From: Paenibacillus campinasensis
GTDB taxonomy: Bacteria; Bacillota; Bacilli; Paenibacillales; Paenibacillaceae
Assembly (NCBI RefSeq): GCF_002272015.1
Contig: NZ_NPBY01000030.1
Span: 186,001-250,000, forward strand
Direction: 5' to 3'
DNA length: 64,000 nucleotides
Both the position numbers and the translations under genes were made by a program. Within the stretch, counting starts at the first letter, position 1. Each line of letters opens with the position of its first letter. A model generated the notes under the pieces. That model had not been told where the DNA came from. It searched no databases and saw only the letters and a list, made by a program, of their open reading frames with translations. Positions 1 to 9,040 of the stretch are shown here, piece after piece.

Positions 1-902
1 GCGGTATCGACCTGGGTAATGTCAGCCGTCCCGACAAAGGCCGCAGCCCCGAAGCCAAGGAAGATCGTCATCACATAGAACAGGCCGATAATCCAGGTGG
101 CGTAGACGACCGAGCTGCGCGCCGTCTTCGCATCCTTCACCGTAAAGAAGCGGATCAGAATATGAGGCAGACCGGCAGTCCCGAGCACGAGCGCCAGGTT
201 CAGCGACAGCGTCTCCAGCGGTACGTTGTACTTGTTCCCCGGGTGGAGGAAGGCCTCCTGCAGCGGCGTCGCCGTCTTCATATGCTCGAACATGTTCGTC
301 AGGCTAAAGTCAAACTTGGCGAATACGATGATGGAAATAATGAACGTACCAATCATCAGCAGAACCGCCTTCGAGATTTGCACCCAGCTGGTGGCATGCA
401 TGCCGCCAAATACGACGTAGATCGTCATGAGCACTCCGACAATCAGAACGGACAGCGTGTAATCCAGCCCCAGCAGCAGCTTAATGAGCGCGCCCGCGCC
501 GACAAGCTGTGCGATCATGTAGAAGATGGAGATTGAAATCGTATTGAGCGCAGCTACACCGCGAACTTTCTTATCCGAGAAGCGGGCGGCAATCATGTCC
601 GCCACCGTATATTTCCCGAGATTTCGCAGCGGCTCCGCGACAAGATACAGCACAACCAGATAAGCTACTAGGAAGCCGATGCTGTAGAAGAAGCCATCGA
701 AGCCCACCAGCGCGATGGACCCTGCAATCCCCAGAAAGGACGCTGCCGACATATAATCGCCGGCAATCGCGGTTCCATTCTGCCAGCCTTTCAGGCCGCC
801 GCCTGCCGTATAGAAATCGCTCGTATTCGTTGTCTTCTTGGCGGCATAATACGTGATGATCAGCGTGAGCAGTACGATACCGCAAAATAACGCAATCGCC
901 AT
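1..902 (-). CDS. actP: Cation/acetate symporter, SSS family (3' end beyond window)
   Basis: Sodium:solute symporter, most likely for acetate or another short monocarboxylate, in the cytoplasmic membrane. About 300 codons are visible from the ATG at 902, and the frame runs open off the left edge, so the C-terminal part is missing here. The N-terminus begins MAIALFCGIVLLTLI, followed by the TSDFYTAGG and NGTAIAGDYMSAASFLG motifs typical of ActP/YjcG proteins, then alternating hydrophobic segments. It starts 4 nt after the stop of the upstream DUF485 gene, the usual yjcH-actP order, so the two are one operon. The LytS/LytT genes upstream and the promoter at 1279-1307 suggest two-component activation. 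Family assignment is firm; the exact substrate (acetate, pyruvate, propionate) is inferred. Confidence 0.9.
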   Translation of the reverse strand, partial: MAIALFCGIVLLTLIITYYAAKKTTNTSDFYTAGGGLKGWQNGTAIAGDYMSAASFLGIAGSIALVGFDGFFYSIGFLVAYLVVLYLVAEPLRNLGKYTVADMIAARFSDKKVRGVAALNTISISIFYMIAQLVGAGALIKLLLGLDYTLSVLIVGVLMTIYVVFGGMHATSWVQISKAVLLMIGTFIISIIVFAKFDFSLTNMFEHMKTATPLQEAFLHPGNKYNVPLETLSLNLALVLGTAGLPHILIRFFTVKDAKTARSSVVYATWIIGLFYVMTIFLGFGAAAFVGTADITQVDT

Positions 903-906
903 ACGC

Positions 907-1212
907 TTAAGCCTCCATCTCCTGTTTGATGTCATCCGCAATCCGGTCGAATTGCGAAGCCTTGCGGGTGTACAGAATGCACAGCACCCAAGTCATAATG
1001 AACTGGGCGAAGGCAAAGACCCAGGCCCAGGTAATCGGGCCGACTGCCGGATGATTCAAGATGTCCGTGTACGAGGTAAGAATCGGCAGTGCAAAATAAA
1101 ACAGCATAAAAAATACAGTCATCGGAACTATGAAACGTTTCTTGTGTGTGAGCAGTTTTTTGAATTTGTCGGAATGCCATACTTCCATATAGCTTTTTCC
1201 TTTGGTCTCCAT
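907..1212 (-). CDS. yjcH: DUF485 family inner membrane protein
   Basis: Small membrane protein (101 aa) of the DUF485/YjcH family, which almost always precedes an ActP-type acetate permease. Two hydrophobic helices are visible (about residues 27-48 and 60-82) between a basic N-terminus and a charged C-terminus ending DDIKQEMEA. A GGAGGGG ribosome binding site lies 5-6 nt before the ATG. It is the first gene of the operon, and its promoter, LytTR-type repeat and cre-like site lie within 140 bp upstream. The molecular role of DUF485 proteins is not established; a regulatory or assembly function for the permease is an inference from constant pairing. Confidence 0.88.
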   Translation of the reverse strand: METKGKSYMEVWHSDKFKKLLTHKKRFIVPMTVFFMLFYFALPILTSYTDILNHPAVGPITWAWVFAFAQFIMTWVLCILYTRKASQFDRIADDIKQEMEA

Positions 1213-1260
1213 TCCATTTCCCCTCCATCCACAGCAGAGTGCGTTTCAATCCAATCAAAT

Positions 1261-1274
1261 TGTAAGCGCTTCAA
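1261..1274 (-). promoter_or_regulatory. Putative cre (CcpA) site over the transcription start
   Basis: On the minus strand the 14-mer TTGAAGCGCTTACA matches 12 of 14 positions of the CcpA cre consensus TGWAANCGNTNWCA, including the whole core. It lies 5 bp downstream of the -10 box, where bound CcpA would repress. Carbon catabolite repression of acetate uptake genes is well known in Bacillales. The function here is inferred. Confidence 0.55.
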
Positions 1275-1278
1275 ATTG

Positions 1279-1307
1279 ATTATATACGCGACCTGCTTCG
1301 CATACTA
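1279..1307 (-). promoter_or_regulatory. Promoter of yjcH-actP
   Basis: A perfect -10 box TATAAT (1279-1284, minus strand) stands about 70 bp upstream of the DUF485 start. At 17 bp spacing the -35 position (1302-1307) reads TAGTAT, a poor match to TTGACA. A good -10 with a bad -35 is what one expects of an activator-dependent promoter, and a LytTR-type repeat sits directly upstream. Confidence 0.6.
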
Positions 1308-1317
1308 CCGCCTTTGC

Positions 1318-1348
1318 GCGAAGCGTCGCCATCTCTGCGCGAAATGCC
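1318..1348 (-). promoter_or_regulatory. LytTR-type direct repeat upstream of yjcH-actP
   Basis: The minus strand reads GGCATTTCGC, 11 bp, then GACGCTTCGC; the two half-sites repeat every 21 bp (two helical turns). The first half closely resembles the half-site GGCATTTCAT described for the LytTR regulator YpdB of Escherichia coli, which also uses an 11-bp spacer. The repeat spans about -46 to -76 from the inferred start, next to a weak -35. It is the expected target of the LytT-like regulator encoded just upstream. Confidence 0.6.
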
Positions 1349-1482
1349 GTGTACCGCGTGTGGACCGCATCGAGCGGCGACGGATGGTGCGAAACAGCAC
1401 CGGATCACAGGTGATCTCCGCCTGGGAAGGTAGCCCTTCGGTCATCATGCTTCGGGTAGCCAGGACCGCGCCTCCCTAATCA

Positions 1483-2283
1483 CTAGCTCTCACGCAGCAG
1501 CCTGAACAAATCCTTGGCTGCTTCTCTGGACAACGGGATGACCGTCCCATCCCCGTCCTTCAACACGAGGTTATAGGCGCCATTCTGCCACGGCAACAGC
1601 TCTGCAATCCGGTCTACGTTCACCAGATAGCTGCGATGCGGGCGAAAGAAGGAATAACCCGCAAGCCGCTCCTCCAGCTCCTGAAGCGTATGCTTGCTCT
1701 TGATCTTGCGCCCTTCCGCGGTATGAATGACGATGCTTCGCTCCTCCCGCACCGCGTATACAATCGCTTCCGGGTCAACCAGGACATGCTTGCCTCCGTC
1801 ATCAAGCAGCAGCTTGCCTCGCATGGCGCGGCCCCGGTTCTCCGCAGGGGAAGGCTCCTTTAACCCGGCCTTGCTTCCTGGATCGGACGGCTCTGTTGGC
1901 GAAGGAAGCTCTGTAAACAGGCGGGCGCGTACGCGCTCTAATGACTCCCGAAACCTCAGGTGGCTGTACGGCTTCATTAAATAATCAATGGCGTTCAGGC
2001 CGAACGCCTCCACTGCATATTCGTCATAGGCTGTCGTGAACACGATCAGCGGCGATGCAGCTGACGCCTTAAGCATCCGGGCAGCCTGAAGGCCTTCAAG
2101 CTCCGGCATATGGACATCGAGGAATACGACATCCGGCTTCCACTGCGAAGCCAGCTCCAGCAGCTCCCGGCCGCTCTCGGCATGCGGAAGCAGCTCGATA
2201 TCCGGTTCCTGCTGCAGCAGGTAGACCAGCTCCTCTCTGGCCAGCCGTTCATCCTCGGCAATCATCGCTCTAATTCGCTTCAA
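1483..2283 (-). CDS. LytTR family response regulator
   Basis: Response regulator (266 aa) of the LytT/AlgR class. Residues 1-120 form a receiver domain with the acidic pair at D11/E12 and the phospho-acceptor D56 in VVFLDVHMPE. After a Pro/Ser-rich linker (about 125-155), residues 160-266 form a LytTR DNA-binding domain with the HTLQELEERL and FFRPHRSYLVN motifs. It begins at a TTG 7 nt after a GGGGGG ribosome binding site and overlaps the kinase gene by 14 bp, so the two are translationally coupled. Its probable target is the 21-bp-period repeat upstream of yjcH-actP. Systems of this kind (LytST, BtsSR, YpdAB) sense pyruvate or cell-envelope state; the neighbouring symporter favours a monocarboxylate signal here. 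Confidence 0.9.
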   Translation of the reverse strand: MKRIRAMIAEDERLAREELVYLLQQEPDIELLPHAESGRELLELASQWKPDVVFLDVHMPELEGLQAARMLKASAASPLIVFTTAYDEYAVEAFGLNAIDYLMKPYSHLRFRESLERVRARLFTELPSPTEPSDPGSKAGLKEPSPAENRGRAMRGKLLLDDGGKHVLVDPEAIVYAVREERSIVIHTAEGRKIKSKHTLQELEERLAGYSFFRPHRSYLVNVDRIAELLPWQNGAYNLVLKDGDGTVIPLSREAAKDLFRLLRES

Positions 2284-4036
2284 GGTACTGCCCCCCTTCC
2301 GATATGCGGATAGGGATGCGGAACGATATCCCGCAGCCGCCTTCCGCCAGATTTTCGATCATGAGCCGGGTCTCCCGGCCGAACAAACTCATCAGCCGCT
2401 GATTGATATTGTAAATGCCGATACCGCTCCCCCCGGCCTCGTGAAGCGGCCGTTCCCCGAGTCGCTCCAGCACGGCCGGCGCGATGCCGCAGCCGTTATC
2501 CTCCAGCCGGATGACGGCCATGTCGCCGTCACGATATACCGAGAGCCTGATAATGCCGCCTCTGGCCGTGTGGCGGAATCCATGCTTGATGCTGTTCTCC
2601 ACCAGCATCTGAAGCGTCGCTGGCGGAATATGAAGGTCCATCAGATCCGGTTCAAGCTCGCTATGGAATGCGAATCGGTGCTCAAAGCGGATCTGGATAA
2701 TATCCAGGTAGGCGCCCAGAAGCTCCATCTCCTCGCGGATGGTTGTTCTGCGGGATGCCATAACCTTCCCATTCAGCCGCATGAAGGCGCCCAGCTGCAT
2801 CGTCGCGTGTCTGGCGAGCTGCGGGTCTGTTCGGATCAGCGAATGAATCGCATTGAGGGTGTTGTACAGAAAATGCGGATGAATCTGCGCCTGCAGAAGC
2901 TTCAGCTCGGCCTCTTTCATGAGCTTGGCCATGTTCTCGTGGGAAGTCGCGCCCAGCTGATAGGAGATCAGCTGCCCGAGCCCCCTGGCCATGGCCAGCT
3001 CGACGCGTCCGATGTCCTGCGGCCGCTTGAAATACAGCTGGATCACGCCGACGATTCTCGCACCTTCCATCATCGGCACGAGAATGGCCGCCCCGAGCGA
3101 GGGATGACGGGGCTGAATATCCTCTTCATGCTCCACCACCTGCAGCACGCCGGTGGAGATGACCTGCCGGGCCGGCAGGGACGCTATCGGCTCCCCCGGA
3201 TCAATCGTCCGGCTCGCCGCTCCGGCATGGGCCAGGAACCGCTCCGTATCGGTGACAGCGACCGCCGTCGTCTTCAGCTCCCGCAGCAGCAGATCGGCGA
3301 CCGCCTGAGCCGTCCGGTAGGTCAGCCCCTGCTTCAGATGGGGGAGCGCAGCTTCGGCAATATGCAGCGCCTTCTCCGTCTCGTAGGCTGCTGCCCGCTC
3401 TTCCTCCGCCAGCGCCACCCGCAGCATCGTCGTGAAGATCGCGATCGCGATGCTGCCTGTCAGCACCATCGGCAGACCGATCAGATCGACCAGTTCAATC
3501 GCCTGGGCGGCATCATCCGCGCATATCAGAATGACCCCCATGTACAGCACCTCCGCAAACATGCCAACGAACAGTGCCTTGGCCGGGGAGACAACCCGCT
3601 CCTGCGAGAAGAACCGGGCGACGCCACCGGCCAGGATGCCCGTCAGCGGCGCTGCGATCAAGCCTGCGAGCCCGGTGTAGCCGCCCATGTAGAACAGATG
3701 CGCTCCGGCCAGTAGGCCGCCGCCAAAGCCGACGCGCGGGCCGCCAATCAATCCCCCGATCACCACGCCGACCAGCGCGGCATGCGCCAGCGCCTGATCC
3801 GGCTGAAGCGGGAGCAGCCAGAAGGAGGAGCTGATCTCCTTCCCCTCCACTACGACCCCGGCATAGGTGCCAAGGATGCCAAACAGCCCGAACAGAAAAG
3901 CGTTCAACAGCGTCTGCAATCCGGAGATTTCCCGCCGGTCCAGCAGCTGACGAAACAGCGGGATTCTCGTCAATATAAAGGTCAGGATGAGCAGCATGCC
4001 CATCCGCTCGAACAGATGCAGCGCCAGCTCCTGCAT
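2270..4036 (-). CDS. LytS-like sensor histidine kinase
   Basis: Membrane sensor kinase of 588 aa. The N-terminal 190 residues form several membrane helices of the 5TM-5TMR_LYT type. Residues about 220-365 resemble a GAF domain. The His_kinase domain (COG3275 type) carries the phospho-acceptor histidine in AQIHPHFLYNTLNAI, and the C-terminal HATPase has the N box LVENSIKHG and the G box SGIGIYNINQRL. An ATG with GAGGG upstream gives a length normal for LytS proteins. It is the first gene of the kinase-regulator operon next to actP. Relatives respond to pyruvate or to membrane potential; which ligand acts here is unknown. Confidence 0.9.
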   Translation of the reverse strand: MQELALHLFERMGMLLILTFILTRIPLFRQLLDRREISGLQTLLNAFLFGLFGILGTYAGVVVEGKEISSSFWLLPLQPDQALAHAALVGVVIGGLIGGPRVGFGGGLLAGAHLFYMGGYTGLAGLIAAPLTGILAGGVARFFSQERVVSPAKALFVGMFAEVLYMGVILICADDAAQAIELVDLIGLPMVLTGSIAIAIFTTMLRVALAEEERAAAYETEKALHIAEAALPHLKQGLTYRTAQAVADLLLRELKTTAVAVTDTERFLAHAGAASRTIDPGEPIASLPARQVISTGVLQVVEHEEDIQPRHPSLGAAILVPMMEGARIVGVIQLYFKRPQDIGRVELAMARGLGQLISYQLGATSHENMAKLMKEAELKLLQAQIHPHFLYNTLNAIHSLIRTDPQLARHATMQLGAFMRLNGKVMASRRTTIREEMELLGAYLDIIQIRFEHRFAFHSELEPDLMDLHIPPATLQMLVENSIKHGFRHTARGGIIRLSVYRDGDMAVIRLEDNGCGIAPAVLERLGERPLHEAGGSGIGIYNINQRLMSLFGRETRLMIENLAEGGCGISFRIPIRISEGGQYLEAN

Positions 4037-4451
4037 GGATCATCCCTCTTCCTGATCTGGAGTGGAATACAGCCATCGCCTGAATGATGTCGCTTTGCAT
4101 AGTTACAGCTTTTTTATATACTCCGAAGCTTGTTGAATGCGGTTACACAACACTTTAAATTACAGATCATTCAGTGCAAGTAGATTATAAGGCACAGCTC
4201 CTGATTCAGACAATAAAAAGGAATAATATGAATTCACTGGCAATTATAATGACACCTGACAGGGCATGGGTGGAAGCGTGGATGCGCTATCCCTTTTTCT
4301 CATAACTACAGACCTCTTTCCTGTGATAGGGAAATGTAAGTCGAAGCTTGCAAGCCCCGTCCAACGCGAAAAAACCGCATCCCGGCCGTGCAGCCGACAT
4401 ACGGTAAGCTGATGATATCCTATGGACCGAGCTTCCATTCCCGGATTCTCC
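4037..4451. other. Intergenic region without recognised gene
   Basis: This 415-bp gap lies between the kinase start and the end of the exporter operon. It must hold the lytS-like promoter, near an AT-rich stretch around 4110-4130, but no convincing -35/-10 pair, terminator or small coding frame with a ribosome binding site was found. Confidence 0.4.
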
Positions 4452-4886
4452 TCAACGGGTCACCAGCTTCCTCAGAACCTGATTGATCACTTCCGAGAGC
4501 AGCAGCCCGAGCGCGATTGCGCCGGAGATCATGAACGCCTGCAGGCCGAGCTGCACCGCCTGGTCGAACTGGTTCTCCGCCACGTTGCGAAGCGCATTGT
4601 AGGCCAGCCCCCCCGGCACCAGCGGAATGATGCCCGATACGCTGAACACGATGATGGGGGTCTTATATTTTTTCGCAAAAAAGTGACTGATCATCGTCAC
4701 GCAGAAGGCCGCCACAACAGTCGCAGGAATCGGATTGACCATCATCTCCTGCAGCCAAATGTATAGAATCCAGCCCACCATGCCTGCAAAGCCGCATTGC
4801 AGCAGCGCTTTTCTCGGGGCGTTAAAGATCATCCCGAAGGCCGCGGAAGCGATAAAACTCGTCACGAGGTGCTCCACATACATCAT
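4452..4886 (-). CDS. Threonine/serine exporter ThrE2 subunit (YjjB-like)
   Basis: Small subunit of a split ThrE/YjjPB exporter, about 144 aa with four hydrophobic helices and the conserved segment GIIPLVPGGLAYNALR. ThrE-type proteins export threonine or serine, and YjjPB of Escherichia coli exports succinate; the substrate here is unknown. The partner gene lies directly upstream. The frame is open to an ATG at 4910 overlapping the end of the partner, but AGGAAGGGAG sits at the right distance from the ATG-ATG pair at 4886/4883, and MMYVEHL resembles the family N-terminus, so 4886 is preferred. Confidence 0.85.
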   Translation of the reverse strand: MMYVEHLVTSFIASAAFGMIFNAPRKALLQCGFAGMVGWILYIWLQEMMVNPIPATVVAAFCVTMISHFFAKKYKTPIIVFSVSGIIPLVPGGLAYNALRNVAENQFDQAVQLGLQAFMISGAIALGLLLSEVINQVLRKLVTR

Positions 4887-4910
4887 TGCCGCTCTTGCTC
4901 CCTTCCTCAT

Positions 4911-5669
4911 TCAATAAAATGACAGCGTAAAGGCGATGCCTGCCCCGATGGCAAAGGAAGTGACAAACGCCTCCGCTCCCTTGGACAAGCCGGATATAAG
5001 ATGCCCCGCCATTAAATCCCGAATCGCGTTGGTAATGAGCAGACCCGGCACCAGCGGCATGACCGAGCTGATAATGATCGTATCCAGCTGCTGCCCGAAT
5101 CCGTATTTGACCATCGACACAGATGCGATGCCAATGACAAGCGCCCCGGAAAACTCGGCAAAAAACCGAACCGGGATCACGCGATGCATATATACAAAGC
5201 AGGTGAAGCCGAGTCCTCCGGCAATCGCCGAGGGGATAAAGTCCGGCCACACCCCGCGGAACATGAGCAAAAAGCAGCCGCTTGCCAGAGCCGCGACAAG
5301 AATGAGAAGCCAGGAGGGATATAGCGCCTCCTCCCGTTCAATCTGCTGCAGCTTCCGGTAAGCCTCCTCGATGGTCAGCTCCCCCATGCTGATGCTTCGG
5401 GATACGGTGTTCACCTGCTCGATTTTATACAGGTTGGTTGTCCGGTCCGAGATCCGGATCAGCCGGGTGATATGCTGAGGCTCCTCCACCGAGAAAATAA
5501 TGCCCGTTGGCGTCATATAGCTGTGGCTGTTCTCCACGCCAAAAGACGCGGCGATCCGCATCATCGTGTCTTCGACCCGATACGTTTCCGCCCCGCTCTG
5601 CAGCATGATTTTGCCTGCCAGCAGACATATCTTGATAATCTCATGCTCCCGCTTTAATGAATCGATCAA
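4911..5669 (-). CDS. Threonine/serine exporter ThrE1 subunit (YjjP-like)
   Basis: Large subunit of the split exporter, 252 aa, PF06738 type. The soluble N-terminal half holds the family signature GAETYRVEDTMMRIA and the Y-M-T-P-T-G segment. The C-terminal half is a bundle of about five helices with the repeat motif VMPLVPGLLITNAIRD, matching the similar motif in the partner. Translation starts at a TTG 7 nt after AGGAGG, and the stop abuts the next gene. Together the two proteins correspond to full-length ThrE of actinobacteria. A promoter with TATAAT lies at 5714-5719. Confidence 0.88.
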   Translation of the reverse strand: MIDSLKREHEIIKICLLAGKIMLQSGAETYRVEDTMMRIAASFGVENSHSYMTPTGIIFSVEEPQHITRLIRISDRTTNLYKIEQVNTVSRSISMGELTIEEAYRKLQQIEREEALYPSWLLILVAALASGCFLLMFRGVWPDFIPSAIAGGLGFTCFVYMHRVIPVRFFAEFSGALVIGIASVSMVKYGFGQQLDTIIISSVMPLVPGLLITNAIRDLMAGHLISGLSKGAEAFVTSFAIGAGIAFTLSFY

Positions 5670-5713
5670 CGCCAGTCCTCCTGATGCATGAATGCTGTTT
5701 TCAAACCTCTTTC

Positions 5714-5742
5714 ATTATAGTACAGTATGACCGTTTCCTGAA
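5714..5742 (-). promoter_or_regulatory. Promoter of the ThrE operon
   Basis: A perfect -10 TATAAT (5714-5719, minus strand) follows a weak -35 TTCAGG (5737-5742) at 17 bp, about 45 bp upstream of the TTG start of the exporter. Confidence 0.5.
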
Positions 5743-5879
5743 AGGAATAGCTTCCGCGCTGTCGCGGTCTTGGCCGAGTGGGCTGGCGCTGCCCGGAAGG
5801 TTGCGATCTGATCATGAAAAAAGGCGCCCTGCCACTTGAATATATCCCGCCGTTTGCGGTATACTGTACAACAATATCA

Positions 5880-6134
5880 ACATCAGACCGATGAAGAGCA
5901 TCCAACTCAGAGGTGTTTTCGCCAAGGGGAGTAGATCTGCGTGATGTGATCTGCACGAAGTAAGCCGAGCTATGATCCCCCTAAGTTAACCGGGTCCGCC
6001 CGTTACCGCGGATTCAAAGTGGATTGAACAAGGCCCGTCAGCAGATTGACCGGGAGAGCGTTCAATCAATTTGGGTGGCACCGCGAGCGCAACAAGCGTC
6101 CCTCGTCCCATACGGACAAGGACGCTTTTTTATT
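5880..6134 (+). ncRNA. T-box leader of serS
   Basis: The leader ends with the T-box sequence TGGCACCGCG (6076-6085), which base-pairs with the acceptor end of uncharged tRNA, followed by an intrinsic terminator with arms at about 6094-6102 and 6119-6127 and a T-run. Upstream sequence has the usual stem I features. Uncharged tRNA-Ser is expected to stabilise the antiterminator and raise serS expression. The specifier codon was not fixed with certainty. Confidence 0.85.
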
Positions 6135-6159
6135 TTCATGAATAAGGAGTGGATCGTCG

Positions 6160-7461
6160 ATGTTGGATATGAAATCGATTCGGGAAAGTGAGCAATATCA
6201 GAGACGGGTTCAGCTGGCCGCTGACCACAAAGGCATCAAATTATCGGTCGCGGAGCTGCTGGATCTGGACAACGACAGACGCAGGCGGCTCCAGGAGGTC
6301 GAACAGCTGCGCCAGCGGCGAAACGCAGGATCGCAGGAGATCAGTCTGCTCATGCAGCAGGGAGCGAAGGATCAGGCTGAGCTGAAGAAGCAGGAAATCA
6401 AACACATCAACCTTGTGCTCGGCGAACAGGAGCAGAAGCTCCGGGAGGTGGAGGCCCGCTTCAACGAAAGGCTGGCCCTCGTTCCGAATATCGTCTCGCC
6501 GGATACCCCTGTTGGGGCGTCGGATCAGGATAACGTGGAGGTGCGCCGCATCGGCGAGCCCGCCGTGTATCCATTCCCCATGAGGGACCATGTCGAGCTC
6601 GGTGAGCTTCACGGGATGATGGACATCGGGCGCGGCGTCAAAACCGCAGGGTCGCGCGGGTATTATCTGAAGGGAGCCGGCGTGCTCCTGCACCGGGCGG
6701 TTCAGCAGCTGGCGCTGGATAGGCTGATGCACAAAGGCTTCATGCTGCTCGATGTGCCGTTGATGGTGCGAACAGCCGCCATGGAGAACACGGCCTTCTT
6801 CCCGCTGGGACAGGATCAGGCGTTTGCCATCGCAGACGAAGACCGCTGGCTTGTCGGCACATCGGAGGTGCCGCTGGTCAATTTCTACAGCGGGGAGATT
6901 GTTGATGTGAGCGAGCCGCTCCGCCTGACAGCCGCTTCGCTATGCTTCCGGAGCGAGGTTGGCTCGGCGGGAAGAGATGTAAGCGGGCTGTACCGCGTGC
7001 ATCAGTTTGCCAAGGTGGAGCAGGTGATCCTGTGCGAAGCGGACGAAGAGGTTTCGGAGCGGCTGCTGCAGGAGATTACCGCCAATGCCGAAGAGCTGCT
7101 GCAGCTGCTTGAGCTGCCTTACCGCGTCGTGGCGGTCTGCACAGGCGATATGTCGCAGAAAACCTACAAGCAGTACGACATCGAAACGTGGATGCCAAGC
7201 CGCCAGGCCTATGGCGAGACCCATTCGTCCTCGAATCTGCTCGACTTCCAGGCTCGCCGCTCGAACATTCGCTACCTCGATAGCGATGGCCAGCTGCGCT
7301 ATTGCCATACGCTGAACAATACGGCGGTTGCCTCGCCGCGCATTCTGATCCCGCTGCTGGAGAATCATCAGCGGGAAGACGGGTCGATTTATATCCCGCA
7401 AGCGCTGCGTCCCTATATGAACGGAATAAAGGAGCTGACAATACAGCATCATAACGACTGA
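6160..7461 (+). CDS. serS: Serine--tRNA ligase
   Basis: Cytoplasmic class II aminoacyl-tRNA synthetase of 433 aa that charges tRNA-Ser (and tRNA-Sec where present). The N-terminal 110 residues form the long antiparallel coiled-coil arm seen in SerRS. The catalytic part shows the TSEVPLVNFY segment, motif 2 with CFRSEVGSAGRDVSGLYRVHQF, and motif 3 near the C-terminus with NNTAVASPRILIPLLE. A GGAGTGG ribosome binding site precedes the ATG. The T-box leader upstream controls it. Length and motif order are normal; nothing unusual was seen. Confidence 0.97.
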   Translation: MLDMKSIRESEQYQRRVQLAADHKGIKLSVAELLDLDNDRRRRLQEVEQLRQRRNAGSQEISLLMQQGAKDQAELKKQEIKHINLVLGEQEQKLREVEARFNERLALVPNIVSPDTPVGASDQDNVEVRRIGEPAVYPFPMRDHVELGELHGMMDIGRGVKTAGSRGYYLKGAGVLLHRAVQQLALDRLMHKGFMLLDVPLMVRTAAMENTAFFPLGQDQAFAIADEDRWLVGTSEVPLVNFYSGEIVDVSEPLRLTAASLCFRSEVGSAGRDVSGLYRVHQFAKVEQVILCEADEEVSERLLQEITANAEELLQLLELPYRVVAVCTGDMSQKTYKQYDIETWMPSRQAYGETHSSSNLLDFQARRSNIRYLDSDGQLRYCHTLNNTAVASPRILIPLLENHQREDGSIYIPQALRPYMNGIKELTIQHHND

Positions 7462-7886
7462 CATTTAGGTATCACAGAGTATACTGTCAACCCGATATCA
7501 CGATCCATCGGCCTTCTGGGTGCTGCTATCCCCTGTTTTCTAAGTCAGGTTCCTGAATAAGGGCTGTTCTTTCATTTGTTCCTGTGAAAAAGTAAGGATA
7601 TAATAGCGATACAGTGGGCTCTGCGCTTTCTGCTTCTACTGGAGCCAATACGCTGCATGGCCCTCCTGTTTCGCCAATCGCGGCCAAACCGCGGCGTTGG
7701 CGACGCTGTATGTTTCTATAGCTTGGTCTGCTCGAGCAACAACTGGCCACCCATGCCAGTCAGATGAGCGCCAGGCTGCTATAGCACTTGAACAGTCCGC
7801 TTTCATTCCACTGCAGGACGGTGAATGACGGAACGGTATGGATACATTGATGTCCGCCCACTTTATGATTAAGGAGGCATATCCTA
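7462..7886. other. Intergenic region with promoter and long untranslated leader
   Basis: The 425-bp gap after serS contains a good promoter at 7576-7604 and then about 275 nt of untranslated sequence before the monooxygenase gene. No known riboswitch class, T-box or clear terminator was recognised in that leader, and no small coding frame with a ribosome binding site. Confidence 0.45.
7576..7604 (+). promoter_or_regulatory. Promoter upstream of the LLM monooxygenase gene
   Basis: TTGTTC (7576-7581), a 17-bp spacer and TATAAT (7599-7604) form a near-consensus sigma-A promoter pointing toward the gene at 7887. Transcription would begin near 7611, leaving an unusually long leader. Confidence 0.6.
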
Positions 7887-8939
7887 ATGTCAGAACCCGA
7901 ACAACAGCAGCACACCGCTCGTCCCAAACAGCTTGGCGACGTTCCGATCTCCATCCTGGACCTTGCATCCATCACAACGGGAAGCACCGCAGCGGTCTCG
8001 CTAAGACATACACTCGACCTGGCCCAGCATGCGGAGAAATGGGGCTACCACCGCTACTGGCTGGCCGAGCATCACAATATGCCAGGCGTAGCCAGCTCCG
8101 CCACATCGGTGGTCATCGGCTATGTGGCCGGCGGAACCAGCACCATCCGCGTCGGATCAGGCGGCATCATGCTGCCTAACCATGCTCCGCTGGTTATTGC
8201 CGAGCAGTTCGGCACACTCGAATCTCTATATCCGGGCCGCATCGACCTCGGTCTTGGCCGCGCGCCGGGATCAGATCAGTTGACCGCCCGTGCGCTGCGC
8301 CGCGGTCCTGGCAGCGACGGACAGGACTTCCCCGATCGCCTGGGCGAGCTGCGCACCTACTTCAACCCGATATCCGGCTCTTCCATGCGGGTAAGAGCGA
8401 TTCCGGGTGAAGGACTCCACATTCCGATCTGGCTGCTTGGCTCCAGCGGCTTCAGCGCCCAGCTCGCTGCACAGCTGGGTCTGCCGTTTGCGTTTGCCAG
8501 CCACTTTGCACCGGATTTCCTGCTGCAGGCTTTGGATTTGTACCGCAGCTATTTCCGCCCATCCGAGGAGCTGGCGAATCCGCATGCCATGATCGGCGTT
8601 AACGTCATCTGTGCTGATACGGATGAGGAAGCTGAGCGTCTGGCAACCTCAGCTTACCAACAGTTCCTGAATATTATTCGCGGGCGCACCGGTCAGCTGC
8701 AGCCTCCGGTCGACAATATGGAGGAACTGTGGTCGATACAGGAGCGGGCCATTGTGAAAGGGCAGCTCAGCTTCTCTGCCATCGGCAGTCCGAAGACCGT
8801 GCGCGCCCAGCTCGAGCAGTTCCAGCAAATGACGAATGCCGATGAGATTATCGTGGCCTCGGCAATCTATGATCACGATGCCCGCCTGCGCTCCTATGAG
8901 CTGCTTGCTGACATTACGGGGATTAAACCCCAGGCATAA
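7887..8939 (+). CDS. LLM class flavin-dependent oxidoreductase
   Basis: Luciferase-like monooxygenase of 350 aa, MsnO8-like subgroup, expected to use reduced FMN and oxygen. It has the family N-terminal segment [11 protein letters not shown], the active-site region [27 protein letters not shown] and the motif [12 protein letters not shown], all typical of the TIM-barrel LLM proteins. AAGGAGG stands 8 nt before the ATG. It is monocistronic, between its own promoter and the terminator at 9041-9090. Relatives are involved in oxidation of small organic molecules, often of unknown identity, so the substrate cannot be named. Confidence 0.9.
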   Translation: MSEPEQQQHTARPKQLGDVPISILDLASITTGSTAAVSLRHTLDLAQHAEKWGYHRYWLAEHHNMPGVASSATSVVIGYVAGGTSTIRVGSGGIMLPNHAPLVIAEQFGTLESLYPGRIDLGLGRAPGSDQLTARALRRGPGSDGQDFPDRLGELRTYFNPISGSSMRVRAIPGEGLHIPIWLLGSSGFSAQLAAQLGLPFAFASHFAPDFLLQALDLYRSYFRPSEELANPHAMIGVNVICADTDEEAERLATSAYQQFLNIIRGRTGQLQPPVDNMEELWSIQERAIVKGQLSFSAIGSPKTVRAQLEQFQQMTNADEIIVASAIYDHDARLRSYELLADITGIKPQA

Positions 8940-9040
8940 ACGTAAACCCAAGCGATAGCCCCGGTCCAGCACACCGCATATGGCGGATTCAGCTGCTGTC
9001 TTGCAGATAGCCGGGGCGTCCACCGTTCCAACAGCCAAAA

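Noticed and set aside
2441..3715. Long open frame on the plus strand opposite the LytS-like kinase gene
   Set aside because: Arg/Gln/His-rich translation without domains; it is an antisense shadow of a well-supported kinase.
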